Assembly: GCF_023507705.1 (NCBI RefSeq)
Contig: NZ_JALBGD010000003.1
Location: 186,001 to 250,000 of the forward strand
Length of the DNA stretch: 64,000 nt
Source of the DNA: Stappia sp. WLB 29
GTDB lineage: Bacteria > Pseudomonadota > Alphaproteobacteria > Rhizobiales > Stappiaceae
Direction of reading: 5' to 3'
The notes under the pieces were generated by a model. The model made no database searches and was not told where the DNA came from. It saw only the letters and a program-made list of their open reading frames with translations. Shown piece after piece: positions 44,135-52,930 of the stretch (position 1 is the stretch's first letter; the number at the start of each line of letters is the position of its first letter). A program made the translations under genes and the position numbers.

Positions 44135-44155
44135 AAAAAAACCTCCGCGTGGAGG
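44135..44155 (-). terminator. intrinsic terminator downstream of fdxA
   Basis: On the minus strand CCTCC, ACGC and GGAGG form a short stem-loop followed by seven T residues. It lies about 175 bases after the fdxA stop codon. The stem is short but the U-tract is good. Confidence 0.7.
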
Positions 44156-44330
44156 GGGAGACCACTGGTTCGATTACTGAGGAAAAGACTATATCACAAA
44201 ACTTGTGGATTTCAAAACATGAGCCGGCAGCCGGAAGATTCCGGCGCCGTCGTCGTTGGCGGTTGCTTGCCGCGGGCGTGCCATGCCGGGGATTGGCCGT
44301 GCCAAGGGACACGGCGAAACCGCCCCGGCT

Positions 44331-44669
44331 TCAGTCGCCCGAGCCCGGTTCCGGCGAGAAATAGGCCTCGAGCTTGTTCGGCTTGCCGTCGAACTCCTCG
44401 GCTTCGGGCAAAGCGTCCTTCTTGACTGTCAGGTTCGGCCATTTGGACGCATATTCGGTATTCAGCTCCAGCCACTTCTCCAGGCCCGGCTCTGTGTCCG
44501 GCTTGATGGCATCGGCCGGGCATTCCGGCTCGCAGACGCCGCAATCGATGCACTCGTCCGGGTGGATGACGAGCATGTTCTCGCCTTCGTAGAAGCAGTC
44601 GACCGGACAGACTTCGACACAGTCGGTGTACTTGCACTTGATGCAGTTGTCCGTGACGATATAGGTCAT
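44331..44669 (-). CDS. fdxA: 7Fe ferredoxin FdxA
   Basis: This 112-residue ferredoxin starts [20 protein letters not shown], with Cys residues placed for one [3Fe-4S] and one [4Fe-4S] cluster (Cys9, 17 and 21, then [12 protein letters not shown] near residues 40-51). It has the C-terminal extension ([20 protein letters not shown]) of the Azotobacter FdI type. It is a cytoplasmic electron carrier with partners unknown. It is part of the conserved helicase, S4 protein, fdxA and carD neighbourhood of Hyphomicrobiales, though 325 bases separate it from the S4 gene, so it probably has its own promoter. Confidence 0.96.
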   Translation of the reverse strand: MTYIVTDNCIKCKYTDCVEVCPVDCFYEGENMLVIHPDECIDCGVCEPECPADAIKPDTEPGLEKWLELNTEYASKWPNLTVKKDALPEAEEFDGKPNKLEAYFSPEPGSGD

Positions 44670-44994
44670 CGCAATCCTCTCGCGGCGCCATTCCTGCCGC
44701 CGACCGGCGGGCACTGCCGCACTCGTGTCGCGGCCCTTTGGGTCAAGGCCCGGTCTCCGTTCCGCGGGGGCAGTCCGATGCGGGGTTCCGGCTTCCGGCC
44801 CGGACCCAAGGCCGGTCGGGCACCGGCCGGTGTGCGGGCGGTTCTTGCTGCCTGCGTACCGGGTTTGGCGATGGGCTTCAAGTTCGGAATATGTTGCCGA
44901 TGATAGCTCCCGGAGAAGATTTTTCTCCACACTGGGCGCATCTCGTGCGCGGACCATCTGTGGCAGGGTCGTGCGCGCAAGCAGCGGAGATGTT
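44670..44994. other. 325-base gap between the S4-domain gene and fdxA
   Basis: No convincing reading frame is seen. A GGAGAA/TTCTCC inverted repeat (44912-44928) and a GGCCGGT/ACCGGCC repeat near 44809-44827 could be RNA structures ending the S4 transcript. The fdxA promoter should lie here, but I cannot pick it out. Confidence 0.35.
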
Positions 44995-45483
44995 TCAGCC
45001 CTTGTCGGTGAGCCGGTCGATCTGACGTCGCTGCCGTTTGGTCGGGCGGCCGCTGCCGCGCTCGCGCCGGCCGGGTGCCGGACCCTCGCGGCCGACAGGA
45101 GCCGCGCCGGCCGCGCCCTGGCCTCCGGCGTCCTCGTCCGCATCCTCCCCGTCATCGGAAATGGGCGGGGAGCTCGGCGAAGGAGCCAGATCTTCGTAGA
45201 GAAGGCGGGCTTCGGGTGCTGGCCCGCGCCGTGTGCCGGGCGCCAGAACCTTCAGAACGAGGATCCGGTTCGCCACGGCGATCGTGAGCACGTCGCCGTG
45301 GCGGATCGCCTTGGCCGGTGCCTGCGCCTTGTCGCGGTTCACCCGCACGTGGCCGCCGTTCACCAGCTTCTGGGCAAGGCTGCGCGACTTCACGATCCGG
45401 GCGAACCAAAGCCACTTGTCGAGCCGTTGCGGTGTCATGTCCGCAGGCGGTGTGGCCGATTCGCTGGTCGTCGTGTCGCTCAC
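44995..45483 (-). CDS. S4-domain RNA-binding protein (Hsp15-like)
   Basis: This 162-residue protein has an S4 RNA-binding domain ([20 protein letters not shown], then [20 protein letters not shown] and [20 protein letters not shown]) at residues 19-85. An unstructured tail rich in Asp/Glu and then Arg/Gly ([19 protein letters not shown]) follows. Hsp15 in E. coli rescues 50S subunits that carry a stalled nascent chain, and this protein may do likewise. It lies 38 bases downstream of the helicase gene on the same strand, so the two are probably co-transcribed. Confidence 0.9.
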   Translation of the reverse strand: MSDTTTSESATPPADMTPQRLDKWLWFARIVKSRSLAQKLVNGGHVRVNRDKAQAPAKAIRHGDVLTIAVANRILVLKVLAPGTRRGPAPEARLLYEDLAPSPSSPPISDDGEDADEDAGGQGAAGAAPVGREGPAPGRRERGSGRPTKRQRRQIDRLTDKG

Positions 45484-45521
45484 TCTTGCCGCTGTCCTCC
45501 GTCAGTCCTGCCGCCGGCCGG

Positions 45522-48500
45522 TCAGGAGCGTGGTTTCTTCTCCAGGTCGGCCTTGAGAGCCGCCAGTTTCGCAAACGGCGAATCCGGGTCAATCTCGCGC
45601 GCCGGACGTTCGGGCCGGGTGCCGCGCGGACGCTGGGCGTCGGGACGCGAGCCCTCGTTCCGGCCCTTGCCGCCGCCGCCGCGTGGCTGGTCGGGCCGGC
45701 CTTGCTGGCGATTGCCGCCCTTGCCGAAGCCGCGGCCCTTGGTCCGCTGCTTCTGGGCCTGACCTTCCGAGGCGTCGCCGCCGGCTGCGTCACCGCGCCG
45801 ACCGCCACGTTGGCCATCGCGCTGGCCGCCCTGCGGCCGGCGATCGCGCCGGCCAGGTCGCCAGATCTCGATGGTGACCGTTTCCGTGGCCCCCTCTGCC
45901 GGGGCTGCCTCTGTGGCGGCAGCGTCCGCCGGGGCAGCAGAAGCGTCGGCCTCGCCTGCCTTGACCACCGGCTCTGCGGCAGCCTCTTCTGTGACCGGTT
46001 CGGCCTCAACCGCAACTGCTTGCGCGTCGGCAGGCGCTTCCGCCGGAGCCTCGACCGCGGGGGCCTCGACTGCGGGCACCTCGGGCGCTGCGGCTTCCGA
46101 AGTGGCGGCCACCGGACGGGTGACCTCGCGGATCTCGGGGCGATAGCCCAGCGACTTCAGCACCGCGGAGAAGTCCTCGCCGGCACAGCCGAGCAGCGAG
46201 GTCATCGCCACCGTGACGGTGAACGCACCGCCTTCGGCAACGGCCCCCTCGGGCGGAGACACGTCCGCATCGAGCGGCTTCCATGCCAGTAGCGGGCGGA
46301 TCAGGTCGGCCAAGCGCTCGAGAATGTCGATACGCACGGCGCGCGGTCCGCAGACACGGAAACCGACGACCTTGTAGAGCGCCTTGGAAATCTCGGGGTC
46401 GACCGTGATGGAGGTGCGACCCGAGGCCGAGAGTTGCGGCAGCTCGGAAAGGCCGGGCATGTCCGGCTCGCCGTGCTTCAGCGCCCAGAGTTGGGCGATC
46501 AGGCGACTCGGTGCAGGCTTCAGCAGCGCCGGCACGAAGATGTGGTAGGCGCCGAAACGCACGCCGAGGCGGCGCAGTCCGGCCCGCATCGTCTGGTCCA
46601 GCTGGCGGACATCTTCCGCGATCTCGGACCGCTCGAGAATACCGAGGGCCTCGATCAGGCGGAAGGCGATCCCGCGAGCAAGTCCCTCGAGGCCTTCGCC
46701 GATCTCCAGATCGCGCAGCGGCTTCAGCACCGAGTCGATATGGGTGCGCAGCCACAGGACGAGGCGCGCCTCGACCTTTTCGCGGTCGGCAACGTCGAGG
46801 GTGTCCTCGCACAGGACGATGATACCCGGGGTCAGCACCGTGTCGCCGGCGATCACGCGGCCGACGATCTCGCCCTGCCAGCGCAGGGCGCCGTCCGAGG
46901 CAAGCGCGAAGTCGTCGTTGGCGGCGCGCGACAGACGGTCGGCGCGCTGGGTCAACTCGTTGGCCAGAGCCTTCTGGGCCGCAGCACGCAGAGCCTTGAC
47001 GTCAGGGCCGTCGGCCGAGGGGTCCGGTGCAAAGCGGAAGCCCTGCAGTTGTCCGACATGCTGTCCTTCGACCAGCACGTCCCCTGCCGATGTTATTTCC
47101 GCTTCAAGCATGGCGTTCTCTCTCAGCCGTCGCATCAATACGCTTGTCCGCCGGTCGACGAAGCGCTGGGTGAGCCTGTCGTGCAATGCGTCGGACAGAC
47201 GGTCTTCTACGCCGCGCGTCACGCCTTGCCAATGGGCGGGATCCGCAAGCCAGTCGCCACGGTTGGCGACGAAGGTCCAGGTGCGGATGTGGGCAATGCG
47301 GTTCGCCAGCGTGTCGATGTCGCCGTCGACCCGGTCGGCGAAGGCAACCTGGCGGGCGAACCAGTCGTCGGGAACGACCCCGTTGCGGGTCAGATGCGCA
47401 TACAGCCCGGCGATCAGGTCGGCATGGTTCGCCGGTGCGATCTTGCGGTAGTCGGGAACCTGGCACACGTCCCAGAGCAGGCGCACCCGCTCCGGCGTTG
47501 CCGCGACCCGGCGGATGGCCTCGTCGCGCAGGGCATGGTCGAAGGCGGTCTCGTCGGCCGAGGGGGGCGCGCGGGTCAGGCCCTGTTCGCGAGGCGGCTC
47601 GTCCAGCGTGCGGCGCAGGCTCTCGACGCTGTCGAAGTCGAGCGCGCGATTGCGCCACTGGAAGACCTTGAGCGCGTCGAAACGGTGGCTTTCCAGCGCC
47701 TCGATCAGCTCCTCGTCGAACGGATCGACCCGGCCGGTGACGCCGAAGGTGCCGTCTCGGGTATGGCGGCCGGCGCGTCCGCCGATCTGGCCCATCTCGG
47801 CCGGCGTCAGCATGCGGTACTGGTAGCCGTCGAACTTGCGGATGCCGGCAAAGGCGATGTGGTCGACGTCGAGATTGAGGCCCATGCCGATCGCGTCGGT
47901 GGCGATCAGGTGCTCCACGTCGCCGTTCTGGAACAGCTCCACCTGGGCATTGCGGGTGCGCGGGCTGAGCGAGCCGAGGACGACGGCGGCGCCGCCATGC
48001 TGGCGGCGAAGCAGCTCGGCGATCGCATAAACCTCCGAGGAGGAGAAGGCGACCACGGCCGAGCGAGCGGGCAGGCGGGTGATCTTCTTCTGGCCCGAAT
48101 ACGCCAGGATCGACATGCGCGGCCGGGTGACCACGTTGAGACCCGGCAGCAGGCGCTCCAGCAGCGGGCGCGCCGTCGCGGAGCCGAGAAGAAGCGTCTC
48201 CAGCGTCCCGCGCATGTTGAGGATGCGGTCGGTGAAAACATGGCCGCGTTCCAGATCGCCTGCGAGCTGAACCTCGTCGATGGCAACGAAGTCGACGACG
48301 AGATCGAGCGGCATAGCCTCCACCGTCGACACCCAGTAGCGGGTATCGGGGGGGATGATCTTTTCCTCGCCGGTGACCAGCGCCACCTTGTCGGTGCCGA
48401 CGCGCTCGGTGATGCGGCCATAGACCTCTCGCGCAAGAAGGCGCAGCGGCAGGCCGATGACACCCGTTTCGCGGGCGATCATCCGCTCGATGGCCAGATG

Positions 48501-48632
48501 GGTCTTGCCGGTATTGGTCGGGCCGAGCACCGCCGTGACCGTGCGCGCCCGCGCCTGCGGCGGCAGCGTGGTCCAGGTCGGGGCGGAGTAGCCCCCGGCC
48601 GAAAACGGCCTCGGTTTTCCGGAATGAAGCAT
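45522..48632 (-). CDS. SUV3-like helicase with long disordered RG-rich C-terminus
   Basis: The 1036-residue protein is a superfamily 2 helicase like mitochondrial SUV3. It has Walker A in AVLGPTNTGKTHLAIERM near residues 34-51, the DEAD-box variant VAIDEVQLAGD near 117, LLGSATARPLLERLL, and the motif VI block QIGGRAGRHTRDGTFG near 285. The first 760 residues hold the helicase and helical domains. From about residue 860 the chain is low complexity, first Ala/Pro/Glu repeats (PAVEAPAVEAPAEAPADAQA) and then an Arg/Gly/Gln-rich stretch. It probably acts on RNA or RNA:DNA. It is transcribed with the S4 gene and divergently from pyc. Confidence 0.9.
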   Translation of the reverse strand: MLHSGKPRPFSAGGYSAPTWTTLPPQARARTVTAVLGPTNTGKTHLAIERMIARETGVIGLPLRLLAREVYGRITERVGTDKVALVTGEEKIIPPDTRYWVSTVEAMPLDLVVDFVAIDEVQLAGDLERGHVFTDRILNMRGTLETLLLGSATARPLLERLLPGLNVVTRPRMSILAYSGQKKITRLPARSAVVAFSSSEVYAIAELLRRQHGGAAVVLGSLSPRTRNAQVELFQNGDVEHLIATDAIGMGLNLDVDHIAFAGIRKFDGYQYRMLTPAEMGQIGGRAGRHTRDGTFGVTGRVDPFDEELIEALESHRFDALKVFQWRNRALDFDSVESLRRTLDEPPREQGLTRAPPSADETAFDHALRDEAIRRVAATPERVRLLWDVCQVPDYRKIAPANHADLIAGLYAHLTRNGVVPDDWFARQVAFADRVDGDIDTLANRIAHIRTWTFVANRGDWLADPAHWQGVTRGVEDRLSDALHDRLTQRFVDRRTSVLMRRLRENAMLEAEITSAGDVLVEGQHVGQLQGFRFAPDPSADGPDVKALRAAAQKALANELTQRADRLSRAANDDFALASDGALRWQGEIVGRVIAGDTVLTPGIIVLCEDTLDVADREKVEARLVLWLRTHIDSVLKPLRDLEIGEGLEGLARGIAFRLIEALGILERSEIAEDVRQLDQTMRAGLRRLGVRFGAYHIFVPALLKPAPSRLIAQLWALKHGEPDMPGLSELPQLSASGRTSITVDPEISKALYKVVGFRVCGPRAVRIDILERLADLIRPLLAWKPLDADVSPPEGAVAEGGAFTVTVAMTSLLGCAGEDFSAVLKSLGYRPEIREVTRPVAATSEAAAPEVPAVEAPAVEAPAEAPADAQAVAVEAEPVTEEAAAEPVVKAGEADASAAPADAAATEAAPAEGATETVTIEIWRPGRRDRRPQGGQRDGQRGGRRGDAAGGDASEGQAQKQRTKGRGFGKGGNRQQGRPDQPRGGGGKGRNEGSRPDAQRPRGTRPERPAREIDPDSPFAKLAALKADLEKKPRS

Positions 48633-48919
48633 TGGCTGCAGCTGTGCTGTGCGATCCGTGCCACGGCGGAACCCGCCGAGATCCGTTGCTAAGTAGAACC
48701 GCGCGACGGGAAGGCGTCCGGGTCCGGAGAGGTCTTGCGGCGGAAGCTTCGGGCGACCGCAAACCCGTTACCCCGAGAGGTAGCACAGTCCGCGCGGGGC
48801 TGTCGCCTTCTGTTTTCTGCAAGGACGAGCGGTTGCGAATCGCCCGGTGTTTCGCGGTGCGGCTGTTGCCGAACGGGGCCGGAGCGAAGTCTGCGAACCG
48901 GCTTCCGAAAGGGTGAACA

Positions 48920-48934
48920 GAACGAGTCCTGAAC
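48920..48934. promoter_or_regulatory. LexA-type SOS box (GAAC-N7-GAAC)
   Basis: GAAC at 48920-48923 and at 48931-48934, separated by seven bases, match the alphaproteobacterial LexA operator. It lies 288 bases upstream of the helicase start. No clear promoter is visible next to it. Confidence 0.45.
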
Positions 48935-49186
48935 AAAGCCGGACCGAATCGACGACTCCGCGAGATTCAGGTTTCGTTCCCTACGAGATGTTGTGGATGG
49001 CGTCGATGGCAGGGCGAAATCGTGAATCTGCTCAAGGATTTGCGCCGGTCGATTCGGATCCGGACGGATTAGGGTCGAGTGTTTCAAAGCTTTCGATATC
49101 ATTAATCGAATCATTAAAATTCACCAGGTAAAATTTACGCTCCGACGAACCGCGAACGAAGCCTGCCCGAATCGCTGACTTGACAT

Positions 49187-49214
49187 TGTTCCCGATATGT
49201 TCTTCGCGTATATT
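49187..49214 (+). promoter_or_regulatory. LexA-type SOS box (GTTC-N7-GTTC) overlapping a putative promoter
   Basis: GTTC at 49188-49191 and 49199-49202 match the alphaproteobacterial LexA operator. TTGTTC (49187-49192), 16 bases, then TATATT (49209-49214) reads as a plausible promoter that LexA binding would block. Transcription would run toward pyc, which starts 240 bases further on. Confidence 0.5.
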
Positions 49215-49455
49215 GTGGTTCGGCGCGGCTATGGAGCTGGATGGTGATGCGCCATCCTGTGGTGTTCTGTAGCCTGCTGGAATGCGATTAACGGCTTCGT
49301 TTCATTCCGGGACGGTTTTCAGATTGCTAGTTGCCGGGCCTATCGGACCTCTTGCTCCCGCCGTCTTCCCTTGTTGCGGTGCAACAGCTAGAACGCGGTG
49401 ACGCTAAGGCATGGACGGCGGCTCTGCGGGTCGTCCATCAGGAGGAGGGGCTGAC

Positions 49456-52400
49456 TTGGCTATTCGGAAGATTCTCGTCGCCAACCGCTCGGAGATCGCG
49501 ATCCGCATTTTCCGCGCGGCGAACGAACTGGGCATGCGCACCGTTGCTGTCTATGCGGAGCAGGACAAGCTCGCACTGCACCGGTTCAAGGCCGACGAGG
49601 CTTACCAGATCGGTCGCGGTCCGCATCTTGCGGAACCGCTCGGCCCGATCGAGGCCTATCTGTCCATCCCGGAGATCCTGCGTGTCGCGAAGGCGGCCGG
49701 GGTCGATGCCATCCATCCCGGCTACGGCTTCCTGTCGGAAAGCCCCGAATTCGCCGAAGCCTGCGCCGAGGCGGGAATCATCTTCATTGGCCCTTCGCCA
49801 GAGACCATGCGCCGGCTCGGCAACAAGGTCGCGGCTCGGAATCTGGCCATCGAGGCCGGGGTGCCGGTGATGCCGGCAACCGACCCGCTGCCCGACGATA
49901 TGGACGAGGTGCGCCGGCTCGCCGCCGAAATCGGCTATCCGGTGATGCTCAAGGCCTCCTGGGGCGGCGGCGGCCGCGGCATGCGCGTCATCCGCGACGA
50001 GGAGGCTCTGCTGCGCGATGTGGCGGCGGCCAAGCGCGAGGCCAAGGCCGCCTTCGGCAAGGACGAGATCTATCTCGAGAAGCTGGTGGAGCGGGCGCGG
50101 CATGTCGAAGTGCAGATCCTCGGCGATGCGCATGGCAAGCTGGTGCATCTGTTCGAGCGAGACTGCTCGATCCAGCGTCGCCACCAGAAGGTCGTCGAGA
50201 GGGCGCCTGCTCCTTATCTCGATGCCGATCAACGCGCGGAGCTGAGCGAGTATGGCCTGAGGATCGGCCGGGCGGCGCATTATCGCGGTGCGGGCACCGT
50301 CGAGTTCCTGATGGATTCCGACACTGGCCGCTTCTATTTCATCGAGGTGAATCCGCGCGTGCAGGTCGAGCACACGGTGACCGAGGAGGTCACCGGCATC
50401 GACATCGTCAAGGCGCAGATCCGCATCGCGGCAGGCGCTATGATCGGCGAGCCGGCCTCAGGCGTGCCGGTACAGGAAGAGATCCGGCTGAACGGCCACG
50501 CCCTCCAGTGCCGCATCACCACTGAGGATCCGGAGCAGAATTTCATCCCCGACTACGGCCGGATCACCGCCTATCGCGGGGCCACCGGTTTCGGCATCCG
50601 GCTCGACGGCGGCACGGCCTATTCGGGTGCGGTGATCACGCGCTTCTATGATCCCTTGCTGGAAAAGGTAACGGCCTGGGCGCCGACGGCGGAAGAGGCC
50701 GCGCAGCGCATGGACCGTGCCTTGCGCGAGTTCCGTATCCGCGGCGTCGCGACCAATCTGGTGTTCCTGGAAAACGTGATCGGGCACCCGGATTTCCGGG
50801 CCAACAGCTACACGACGCGCTTCATCGACGAGACGCCGGCCCTGTTCCATCAGGTCACCCGTCGGGATAGGGCGACCAAGCTGCTCACCTATATCGCCGA
50901 TGTCACCGTCAACGGCCATCCGGAGACCCGCAACCGGCCGCAGCCCCTCGCGGATGCTCCGGCGCCTGTCGCACCGGTCTATGAGGGCGAGATCCGCAAG
51001 GGCACCAAACAGCTCCTCGACGAGCTCGGCCCGCAGGGCTTCGCCGACTGGATGAAGGCGGAGCGACGGGCGCTGGTCACCGACACGACGATGCGCGATG
51101 CGCACCAGTCGCTGCTCGCGACCCGTATGCGCAGCTTCGACATTGTCGCGGTGGCGGATGCCTATGCCCGCGGCCTGCCGCAGCTCTTCTCGCTGGAATG
51201 CTGGGGCGGGGCGACCTTCGACGTGGCCATGCGCTTCCTCACCGAGGACCCGTGGGAGCGGCTGAGAGCCGTGCGCGAGCGCGTGCCCAACATCCTGCTG
51301 CAGATGCTGCTGCGCGGGGCGAATGGCGTCGGCTACACCAACTATCCCGACAACGTGGTGCGCGACTTCGTCGCCCGCGCAGCGGAGAACGGTGTCGACC
51401 TGTTCCGCGTCTTCGACTGCCTCAACTGGGTGGAGAACATGCGCGTCTCGCTCGATGCGGTGATCGAGGCGGACAAGCTGTGCGAGGGAACGATCTGCTA
51501 CACGGGCGATCTGCTGGATGCGGCGCGGCCGAAATACGATCTTGCCTATTACGTGAAGCTGGCGAAGGAGCTGGAGCGGGCCGGCTGCCACATCCTCGGC
51601 GTCAAGGACATGGCCGGCCTGATGAAGCCGGAGGCGGCACGCCGCCTGTTCTCCGCCTTGAGGCAGGAGGTCGGCCTGCCGATCCACTTCCACACCCACG
51701 ATACGTCCGGCATTTCCGCCGCGACCGTGCTGGCCGCGGTGGAGGCGGGCGTCGATGCCGTCGATGCCGCCATGGATGCCTTCTCGGGACTGACCTCGCA
51801 GCCGGCGCTGGGCTCACTTGCCGCGGCCCTTCGCGACGGGCCGCGCGACACCGGGCTCGATGCGCGCGCCATTCGTGAGATCTCCTTCTATTGGGAGGCG
51901 GCGCGCGCGCAGTACCGGGCGTTCGAGAGCGACCTCAAGGCGCCGGCCTCCGAGGTCTATCTGCACGAGATGCCGGGCGGCCAGTTTACCAACCTGAAGG
52001 AGCAGGCACGCTCGCTCGGCCTCGAGACCCGCTGGCACGAGGTGGCGCAGGCCTATCACGATGTCAACATGATGTTCGGCGACATCGTCAAGGTGACGCC
52101 GTCGTCGAAGGTGGTCGGCGATATGGCGCTGATGATGGTGGCGCAGGGGCTGTCGGTGGCTGATGTGATGACGCCGGAAAAGGACGTTGCCTTCCCCGAG
52201 AGCGTCGTCCAGATGATGCGCGGCGATCTCGGCCAGTCGCCCGGCGGATGGCCGAAGGACATCCAGTCCAAGGTGCTGAAGGGCGAGACGCCGATCACGG
52301 TGCGTCCCGGCTCGCTGCTTGCAGCCGATGATCTCGCCGCCCGTCGCAAGGAAGCGGCGGAAAAGACCGGCGGCGAGATCTCCGATACCGACCTTGCCTC

Positions 52401-52923
52401 CTACCTAATGTATCCGAAGGTCTTCACCGACTTTGCCGCCGCCCGCGACCGCTACGGCCCGGTCGACGTGCTGCCGACGCCGGTCTATTTCTACGGCCTG
52501 CCGGCGGGCGAGGAGATGATGATCGACTTGGAGCCAGGCAAGACACTCGTCGTACGGACCCAGGCGATCGGCGAGACGGATGAGACCGGCGAATGCAAGG
52601 TGTTCTTCGAGCTTAACGGCCAGCCGCGCATCATCAAGGTGCCGGACCGGGCGCATGGAGCGGCAGGAGCTGCGGCGCGTCGCAAGGTCGAGGACGGCAA
52701 TGCCGCCCATGTCGGGGCGCCGATGCCGGGGGTCATCTCCACCGTTGCGGTGAAGGCGGGGCAAAGCGTGTCGCCGGGCGACGTGCTGGTGTCCATCGAG
52801 GCGATGAAGATGGAGACGGCGCTCCACGCCGACCGCGCGGGAACGGTGGCGGAGGTGCTGGCGAGCCCCGGCCAGCAGGTCGATGCCAAGGACTTGCTGG
52901 TGGTCTTCGCGGCGGAGGGCTGA
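49456..52923 (+). CDS. pyc: pyruvate carboxylase
   Basis: Pyc makes oxaloacetate from pyruvate, bicarbonate and ATP, replenishing the TCA cycle. The 1155-residue protein has a biotin carboxylase domain (residues 1-450, with KASWGGGGRGMRVI and FIEVNPRVQVEHTVTEEV), a carboxyltransferase domain (about 530-820, TDTTMRDAHQSLLATRMRS, with the metal-binding HTHDTSG), the central domain, and a C-terminal biotinyl domain with EAMKMETAL (biotinylated Lys1118). TTG 49456 is chosen because AGGAGGAGGGG lies just upstream and the product then starts MAIRKILVANRSE. An ATG at 49411 would add 15 unlike residues. It may share a transcript with the YcaQ-like gene eight bases downstream. Confidence 0.96.
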   Translation: MAIRKILVANRSEIAIRIFRAANELGMRTVAVYAEQDKLALHRFKADEAYQIGRGPHLAEPLGPIEAYLSIPEILRVAKAAGVDAIHPGYGFLSESPEFAEACAEAGIIFIGPSPETMRRLGNKVAARNLAIEAGVPVMPATDPLPDDMDEVRRLAAEIGYPVMLKASWGGGGRGMRVIRDEEALLRDVAAAKREAKAAFGKDEIYLEKLVERARHVEVQILGDAHGKLVHLFERDCSIQRRHQKVVERAPAPYLDADQRAELSEYGLRIGRAAHYRGAGTVEFLMDSDTGRFYFIEVNPRVQVEHTVTEEVTGIDIVKAQIRIAAGAMIGEPASGVPVQEEIRLNGHALQCRITTEDPEQNFIPDYGRITAYRGATGFGIRLDGGTAYSGAVITRFYDPLLEKVTAWAPTAEEAAQRMDRALREFRIRGVATNLVFLENVIGHPDFRANSYTTRFIDETPALFHQVTRRDRATKLLTYIADVTVNGHPETRNRPQPLADAPAPVAPVYEGEIRKGTKQLLDELGPQGFADWMKAERRALVTDTTMRDAHQSLLATRMRSFDIVAVADAYARGLPQLFSLECWGGATFDVAMRFLTEDPWERLRAVRERVPNILLQMLLRGANGVGYTNYPDNVVRDFVARAAENGVDLFRVFDCLNWVENMRVSLDAVIEADKLCEGTICYTGDLLDAARPKYDLAYYVKLAKELERAGCHILGVKDMAGLMKPEAARRLFSALRQEVGLPIHFHTHDTSGISAATVLAAVEAGVDAVDAAMDAFSGLTSQPALGSLAAALRDGPRDTGLDARAIREISFYWEAARAQYRAFESDLKAPASEVYLHEMPGGQFTNLKEQARSLGLETRWHEVAQAYHDVNMMFGDIVKVTPSSKVVGDMALMMVAQGLSVADVMTPEKDVAFPESVVQMMRGDLGQSPGGWPKDIQSKVLKGETPITVRPGSLLAADDLAARRKEAAEKTGGEISDTDLASYLMYPKVFTDFAAARDRYGPVDVLPTPVYFYGLPAGEEMMIDLEPGKTLVVRTQAIGETDETGECKVFFELNGQPRIIKVPDRAHGAAGAAARRKVEDGNAAHVGAPMPGVISTVAVKAGQSVSPGDVLVSIEAMKMETALHADRAGTVAEVLASPGQQVDAKDLLVVFAAEG

Positions 52924-52930
52924 CGGGCCG

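Larger units (their letters stand above)
48633..49455. other. 823-base intergenic region with two LexA-type motifs
   Basis: This is the longest gene-free stretch in the window, between the divergent helicase and pyc genes. It has an AT-rich core (about 49080-49140, with two ATCATTAA repeats at 49099-49119). It contains perfect GAAC-N7-GAAC and GTTC-N7-GTTC motifs at 48920 and 49188 and a TATATT box at 49209. Only tiny frames (13-16 codons) follow that box. I could not support any protein or known RNA gene here. Confidence 0.5.

Noticed and set aside
46434-48692. 750-codon plus-strand frame opposite the helicase
   Set aside because: The helicase motifs on the minus strand are unambiguous. The plus-strand product looks random.
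48689-49114. 141-codon minus-strand frame in the helicase-pyc intergenic region
   Set aside because: The product is Arg/Ser/Pro-rich and random-looking, without a ribosome binding site. It overlaps the LexA-type box and part of the AT-rich segment.
49099-49119. TTAA-N8-TTAA as a CtrA site
   Set aside because: The spacing is eight rather than the required seven bases.
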